A stretch of DNA of 64,000 nucleotides from BOG-908 sp965199235 (GTDB lineage Bacteria; Pseudomonadota; Alphaproteobacteria; Acetobacterales; Acetobacteraceae), in NCBI GenBank assembly GCA_965199235.1, contig CBDAQU010000002.1, positions 372,001 through 436,000 of the forward strand, read 5' to 3'. The notes under the pieces were generated by a model. That model saw nothing but the letters and a program-made list of their open reading frames with translations, made no database searches and had not been told where the DNA came from. Both the position numbers and the translations under genes were made by a program. Shown one piece after another: positions 60,248 to 64,000 of this stretch; the stretch's first letter is position 1; each line of letters opens with the position of its first letter.

Positions 60248-61405
60248 ATGGCCGATACCGAGCAGCCGCCGGACGAGTTCAAGGACGCCGCGACCGTCGG
60301 CGGAAAACCGGCTGGCGACGACAAGCGCCGCGCCGAGGAAGCCGAGCGCGAGCAGGAGCAGAGGCGCCGGCGCGCCAGGCCGTTCGTCCGCCTGGGCATG
60401 GTGGTGGTGCTGGTCGGCCTGATCGCCGGCGGCCTTTATTACTGGCAGTCGACCAAGGACGTCGAAGGCACCGACGACGCCTACACCGATGGCCGTGCGG
60501 TCACCATCGCACCGAGGGTGACGGGACAGGTCGTCTCGCTCGACGTCAACGACAACCAGTTCGTGCACCGCGGCGACCCGCTGATCCACATCGACCCGCG
60601 CCAGTACGAGGCCAGCCTGGAGCAGGCGCAGGGCCAGCTCGATGCCAGCCGCGGCCAGCTTGCGGCGGCCAACCAGGGCTACCAGGTGGCCCAGGTGAAC
60701 TTCCCTGCCAGGCTGCAGCAGGCGCGCGCGCAGCTGCAAGATTCCGAAGCCAGCCTGTTCAAGGCGCAGACCGATTACAAGCGGCAGCAATCGATCCCGC
60801 GCGCGGCGACCAGCGGCCAGCAGGTGGACTATGCCACCGCCGCGCTGCGCTCCGCGGAGGCCCAGGTGGCTGTCGCCCAGGCGGCCGTGGTGGAGGCGAC
60901 GCCGGTCAAGCCGAACATCGAGCAGAGCAACTCGCAGGTCAAGCAGTTGCAGGGGTCGATCGGCCAGGCGGACGCCAACCTCAGGCAGGCGCGGCTCAAC
61001 CTGGAATGGTGCGTGGTGCGGGCGCCGCAGGACGGCTGGATCACCAAGCGCAACGTGGAGCAGGGCAACTACGTCACCCCAGGCCAGCAGGTCTTTTCCA
61101 TCGTCTCGCCGGAGCTCTGGGTCACCGCCAACTTCAAGGAGAACCAGCTCGACCGGATGCGCCCCGGACAGAGGGTGCACGTGACGGTGGACGCCTACCC
61201 TGGCCTGAAGCTGCAGGGGCATGTCGACAGCGTGCAGCTCGGCTCCGGCAGCAAGTTCACCGCCTTCCCGCCGGAGAACGCCACGGGCAACTTCGTCAAG
61301 ATCGTCCAGCGCGTGCCGGTGAAGATCGTCATCGACAGCGGGCTCGACCCTGCTTTGCCGCTGCCGCTCGGCATCTCCGTCGACCCGGAAGTCGAGCTCA
61401 AGTGA
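60248..61405 (+). CDS. emrA: HlyD/EmrA-family membrane fusion protein
   Basis: 385 residues. A charged N-terminal tail (about 1-44), one transmembrane helix (FVRLGMVVVLVGLIAGGLYYW, split around 47-67), biotinyl-lipoyl half motif TDGRAVTIAPRVTGQVVSLDV (given in part), long helical hairpin (about 115-245) and the second half motif RAPQDGWITKRNVEQGNYV. Periplasmic adaptor of a tripartite multidrug pump with the MFS protein that follows. ATG 60248. The stop overlaps the next GTG (GTGA). Confidence 0.93.
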   Translation: MADTEQPPDEFKDAATVGGKPAGDDKRRAEEAEREQEQRRRRARPFVRLGMVVVLVGLIAGGLYYWQSTKDVEGTDDAYTDGRAVTIAPRVTGQVVSLDVNDNQFVHRGDPLIHIDPRQYEASLEQAQGQLDASRGQLAAANQGYQVAQVNFPARLQQARAQLQDSEASLFKAQTDYKRQQSIPRAATSGQQVDYATAALRSAEAQVAVAQAAVVEATPVKPNIEQSNSQVKQLQGSIGQADANLRQARLNLEWCVVRAPQDGWITKRNVEQGNYVTPGQQVFSIVSPELWVTANFKENQLDRMRPGQRVHVTVDAYPGLKLQGHVDSVQLGSGSKFTAFPPENATGNFVKIVQRVPVKIVIDSGLDPALPLPLGISVDPEVELK

Positions 61406-62976
61406 GCGGCAGCGACGCCGACTGGAAACCGCGCGCCAACCCGTGGCTGATCGCCATCGTCGTGACGGTTGCGGCCTTCATGGAGGTGCTCGACACCACG
61501 ATCGTCAACGTGTCGCTGCCCCACATCGCAGGCAGCCTGTCCTCGAGCTACGACGACGCGACCTGGGCGCTGACCAGCTACCTGGTGGCCAACGGCATCG
61601 TGCTGACGATCAGCGGCTGGCTCTCCACCGTGCTTGGCCGCAAGCGGTATTTCTTGATCTGCATCGGCATGTTCACCGTGTTCTCGTTCCTGTGCGGCAC
61701 GTCGACGTCGCTGCCGCAGCTGATCATCTTCCGCCTGCTCCAGGGTTTCTTCGGCGGCGGTCTGCAGCCCAACCAGCAATCCATCATCCTTGACACGTTC
61801 GAGCCGGCGCAGCGCGGCCGCGCGCTCGGCGTCGTCGCGATCGCGACCATCGTGGCGCCGATCCTGGGACCGACGCTGGGCGGCTACATCACCGACAACA
61901 TCAGTTGGCGCTGGATCTTCTTCATCAACATCCCGGTGGGCGCGCTCGGACTGGTGGGGGTCGGCGCGCTCGTCGAGGACCCGCCCTGGATCAAAAACAA
62001 GCGCAGCACGGGCATCGACTACATCGGCATCTCCCTGATCACGCTCGGGCTGGGTTCCCTGCAGGTGGCGCTGGACCGGGGCGAGGACGCGGACTGGCTG
62101 AGCTCGCCCTTCATCCGGGTGATGTTCCTGCTCGCCTTCCTGGGCATCATCGGCGCGATCGGCTGGCTGCTGACCGCCAAGCGCCCGGTGGTGAACCTGC
62201 ACGTCATGGGCGACCCGAACTTCGCGCTGGGCGTCATGATGATCGCCTGCATGGGTTTCATCCTCTACTCGAGCGCGGTCGTCATTCCGCAGTTCGCCCA
62301 GCAGGTGGTGGGCTACACAGCGACTCTCGCTGGGCTGATCCTGTCGCCCGGCGGCGTGGTGATCATCTGCCTGATCCCGATCATCGGGCGCATACTGCCC
62401 CTTGTTCCCACGCGCTACCTGATCGCCTGCGGCTTTACCCTGATGGGCTTCTCGCTGCTCTATGCCAGCAGGCTGACCCCGAACATGACGTTCACGCACC
62501 TGGCATTGCTGCGCGGGACGCAGACGGTCGGGCTGGCGTTCATGTTCGTGCCGATTTCCACGATCGCCTACTCCAGCCTGCCGCGCGAGCTGAACGGCGA
62601 CGCCGCTGCCCTGTACACGATGTTCCGCAACGTCAGCGGGTCGGTCGGCATCTCGACGGCGACCGCGCTGATCACCTCGCGCACGCAGGTGCGCAGCGCC
62701 TACCTGGCGAACAACCTGACGCCGCTGAACCAGCCCTACGACACCCTGGTGCAGCAGATCCAGGCACGGCTGCTCAGCATGGGGCATGCAGCCGGCACGA
62801 CGCACGACACGGCGGTCGGGCTGATCTACCAGACGTTGCGCACGCAAGCCTCCGTCCTGGCCTATAGCGACGTGTTCGCCATCTGCGCGATCGCCGCGTT
62901 CTGCGTGGTACCGTTTACGTTCCTGTTCTCGAACTACCGGCCAGGCGGCGGGGTGACCGCAGTGGCTGCGCACTGA
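61402..62976 (+). CDS. emrB: DHA2-family MFS multidrug efflux transporter (EmrB-like)
   Basis: 524 residues, about 14 transmembrane segments. MFS motif D1 LDTTIVNVSLPHIAGSLS near the N terminus, motif A GWLSTVLGRKRYF, and motif C GPTLGGYITDNISWRWIFF in the fifth helix. Proton-driven drug efflux with the EmrA adaptor. The GTG at 61402 overlaps the emrA stop by four bases; earlier starts in this frame are inside emrA. Confidence 0.95.
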   Translation: MSGSDADWKPRANPWLIAIVVTVAAFMEVLDTTIVNVSLPHIAGSLSSSYDDATWALTSYLVANGIVLTISGWLSTVLGRKRYFLICIGMFTVFSFLCGTSTSLPQLIIFRLLQGFFGGGLQPNQQSIILDTFEPAQRGRALGVVAIATIVAPILGPTLGGYITDNISWRWIFFINIPVGALGLVGVGALVEDPPWIKNKRSTGIDYIGISLITLGLGSLQVALDRGEDADWLSSPFIRVMFLLAFLGIIGAIGWLLTAKRPVVNLHVMGDPNFALGVMMIACMGFILYSSAVVIPQFAQQVVGYTATLAGLILSPGGVVIICLIPIIGRILPLVPTRYLIACGFTLMGFSLLYASRLTPNMTFTHLALLRGTQTVGLAFMFVPISTIAYSSLPRELNGDAAALYTMFRNVSGSVGISTATALITSRTQVRSAYLANNLTPLNQPYDTLVQQIQARLLSMGHAAGTTHDTAVGLIYQTLRTQASVLAYSDVFAICAIAAFCVVPFTFLFSNYRPGGGVTAVAAH

Positions 62977-62988
62977 GGGGAGGATGTC

Positions 62989-63369
62989 GTGACGCCCGAA
63001 CAGCAGAAAGCGGTCGCAGCCGCAGCGCAGGATTGGTCGGCCTCTCTCGTCCCCTATGTCTATGGCGGCGCAACCAAAGCAGGGGCAGACTGCTCCGGCT
63101 CGGTGTCGGCGATCTTCGCCCAGGCAGGCATCGACATCGGCCGCATGACGAGCGGTGGGTTTTCGAAAAGCTCGTTGTTCCAGGCTGTGGTTGGCGCTCC
63201 TCAACCGGGCGATGTGGGCTGGTTTCCAGGCCACGTCGTCATCTATGGCGAACATACCGGTCCTGGAAGCGACGTCTGGAGTGCATCGCATACGGGAGGG
63301 CCTGTGTTCGGGCCTGGGAGCAGCCGGTGGTATGGAACCGCAAAATGGTACCGCTATGTCGGGCCCTGA
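62989..63369 (+). CDS. Small NlpC/P60-type cysteine amidase
   Basis: 126 residues, no signal peptide. Catalytic Cys in AGADCSGSVSAIF (about residue 35), first His in WFPGHVVIYG (about 83) and a further His in SASHTGG (about 101). The fold and length match single-domain NlpC/P60 gamma-D-glutamyl amidases, which cut peptidoglycan stems. GTG 62989 with GGGGAGG six bases upstream. The missing signal peptide and the overlapping exported gene downstream raise the possibility of a secreted antibacterial effector. A phage-derived endolysin is the alternative. Confidence 0.75.
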   Translation: MTPEQQKAVAAAAQDWSASLVPYVYGGATKAGADCSGSVSAIFAQAGIDIGRMTSGGFSKSSLFQAVVGAPQPGDVGWFPGHVVIYGEHTGPGSDVWSASHTGGPVFGPGSSRWYGTAKWYRYVGP

Positions 63370-63787
63370 AACGGTCATCGCGCCGGTACGAATCCCAATG
63401 CTCGCGTGCCTATTCGCGTGGGCCTGGAGTTCAGCCGTTCAAGCATCGCCCTGCGACGGTGTGGACAGGACACTGGCAGCGAGCGAGGTTCCTGGCCTCT
63501 CGAAGTCAATTGCCACGCAGCTGCACGTGCCAGAAGCGGACGTGCTGCAATCCTTCCGCGATGGTCGCTGGCAGATCGTGTATGTCGACACGCACCGCGC
63601 CGACGAGGCTTTCCTGTTCTTCGCAGGCGCTCCTTCGTCTCACCACTACGTCACGATGTGGAGCGGCGGCGCCTCACCGAACGAAGAGCGCAGCATCCAA
63701 GCGTGGGCAAAGTCGAACGCGCCCGGCATTCCGGGCAGGCTGGCTGCGTGTTTTGCGTGGCACGTGTCGCAACATCGCGACCAGTGA
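63356..63787 (+). CDS. Small exported protein, candidate partner/immunity of the amidase
   Basis: 143 residues. N-terminal signal peptide (RIPMLACLFAWAWSSAVQA), then a mature domain of about 110 residues with two cysteines (SPCDGV and ACFAWHV) that could pair. Motif-like segment ADVLQSFRDGRWQIVYVDTH and FFAGAPSSHHYVTMWSGG are visible; no family is assigned. The start overlaps the end of the amidase gene by 14 bases. The gene order (amidase without signal, exported small protein) resembles effector-immunity pairs. Confidence 0.5.
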   Translation: MSGPETVIAPVRIPMLACLFAWAWSSAVQASPCDGVDRTLAASEVPGLSKSIATQLHVPEADVLQSFRDGRWQIVYVDTHRADEAFLFFAGAPSSHHYVTMWSGGASPNEERSIQAWAKSNAPGIPGRLAACFAWHVSQHRDQ

Positions 63788-63793
63788 TCACGT

Positions 63794-64000
63794 TCACTCG
63801 GCCGGTCTGTCTTCAAGCGCGATCAAGGGTGCCACGTGGAGAAGCCGCGCGGCGGCCTGGACGCGGATCTGACCGGAGCATGCGCAGCGCAGCGTGTCGC
63901 GCAGCCGCTCGGCCTCTGCCATCTCCGCCGGCAGGCTGGCGACGGTGACCTGTTGGCGTCTCAATCGCGCGCCCACACGCTCCAGGTAGGCCCAGCCTTC
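63794..64000 (-). CDS. C-terminal part of an unrecognised protein (5' end outside window)
   Basis: The frame is open to the right edge, 68 residues visible, starting EGWAYLERVGARLRRQQ and ending IALEDRPAE. Helical and charged, with a CACSG pair in the middle. No family can be assigned from the fragment. It converges on the exported partner gene with 6 bases between stops. Confidence 0.45.
   Translation of the reverse strand, partial: EGWAYLERVGARLRRQQVTVASLPAEMAEAERLRDTLRCACSGQIRVQAAARLLHVAPLIALEDRPAE

Noticed and set aside
61195..63378. 727-codon open frame on the minus strand opposite emrB
   Set aside because: Antisense shadow, rich in Arg, His, Asp and Gln; the plus-strand emrB frame is clear.
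1..64000. tRNA or rRNA genes
   Set aside because: No cloverleaf-like stretches or rRNA sequence were noticed by eye; a covariance-model search could still find one.

Overview
The window is high-GC, densely coded DNA with short intergenic gaps (none above 300 bases), many 4-base stop/start overlaps and frequent GTG and TTG starts. Gene content points to an alphaproteobacterium, most plausibly an acetic-acid-bacterium relative (Acetobacteraceae). The main evidence is the rpoN-hpf pair, an EipB-family envelope protein, a DUF2380-like protein, a COX15-type haem A synthase, a hopanoid-modification cluster (hpnI, hpnJ, hpnK, hpnM with dxs and ispA) and several families of intergenic palindromic repeats. 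The taxonomy is inferred from gene content only.

Layout. 1-3.8 kb: arginine biosynthesis (3' end of argD, then argF), a dispersed palindrome, ppx and a uracil-DNA-glycosylase-like gene. 3.8-8.1 kb: an exported PQQ-type beta-propeller and, convergently, ppdK. 8.2-11.0 kb: glyS, whose 3' third has anomalous base composition, directly behind a vapBC toxin-antitoxin pair. 11.1-13.8 kb: a DUF2380-like lipoprotein-sized secreted protein, rpoN and hpf. 13.9-20.2 kb: two very large multidomain glycosyltransferases. 20.3-27.7 kb: queC, moeB, a DsrE-like protein, an SH3 protein, a cobW-WD40-GNAT operon, a GT4 glycosyltransferase and a GST. 27.8-31.5 kb: dinB and an unrecognised three-gene cassette built round a membrane-anchored CbbX-type AAA+ ATPase.

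31.5-42.6 kb, all on the minus strand: an APC permease, a second vapBC with a visible operator palindrome, then the isoprenoid/hopanoid run xseB-ispA-dxs-hpnM-hpnI-hpnJ-hpnK-kdsD, and a GST. 42.7-49.3 kb: glutamate synthase gltB and gltD, unusually separated by two small AT-richer genes and a palindromic repeat. 49.5-58.2 kb: an NDUFA9-like epimerase, a GT2, ctaA/COX15, tldD, an SGNH hydrolase with a damaged or unusual start, a zinc alcohol dehydrogenase, a DUF6635-like membrane protein, eipB and a small conserved protein. 58.3-63.0 kb: an ABC exporter and an emrA-emrB efflux pair behind a TetR-like operator. 63.0-64.0 kb: a small NlpC/P60 amidase with an exported partner, and the 3' end of an unrecognised gene.

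How the parts connect. Dxs and IspA supply isoprenoid precursors; HpnI, HpnK and HpnJ add and remodel the glucosamine-derived headgroup of bacteriohopanetetrol; HpnM probably handles hopanoid transport. RpoN and Hpf belong to nitrogen and stationary-phase physiology, and GltBD to ammonium assimilation. The two candidates for undescribed systems are the membrane AAA+ cassette (29.1-31.5 kb) and the amidase/exported-partner pair (63.0-63.8 kb).
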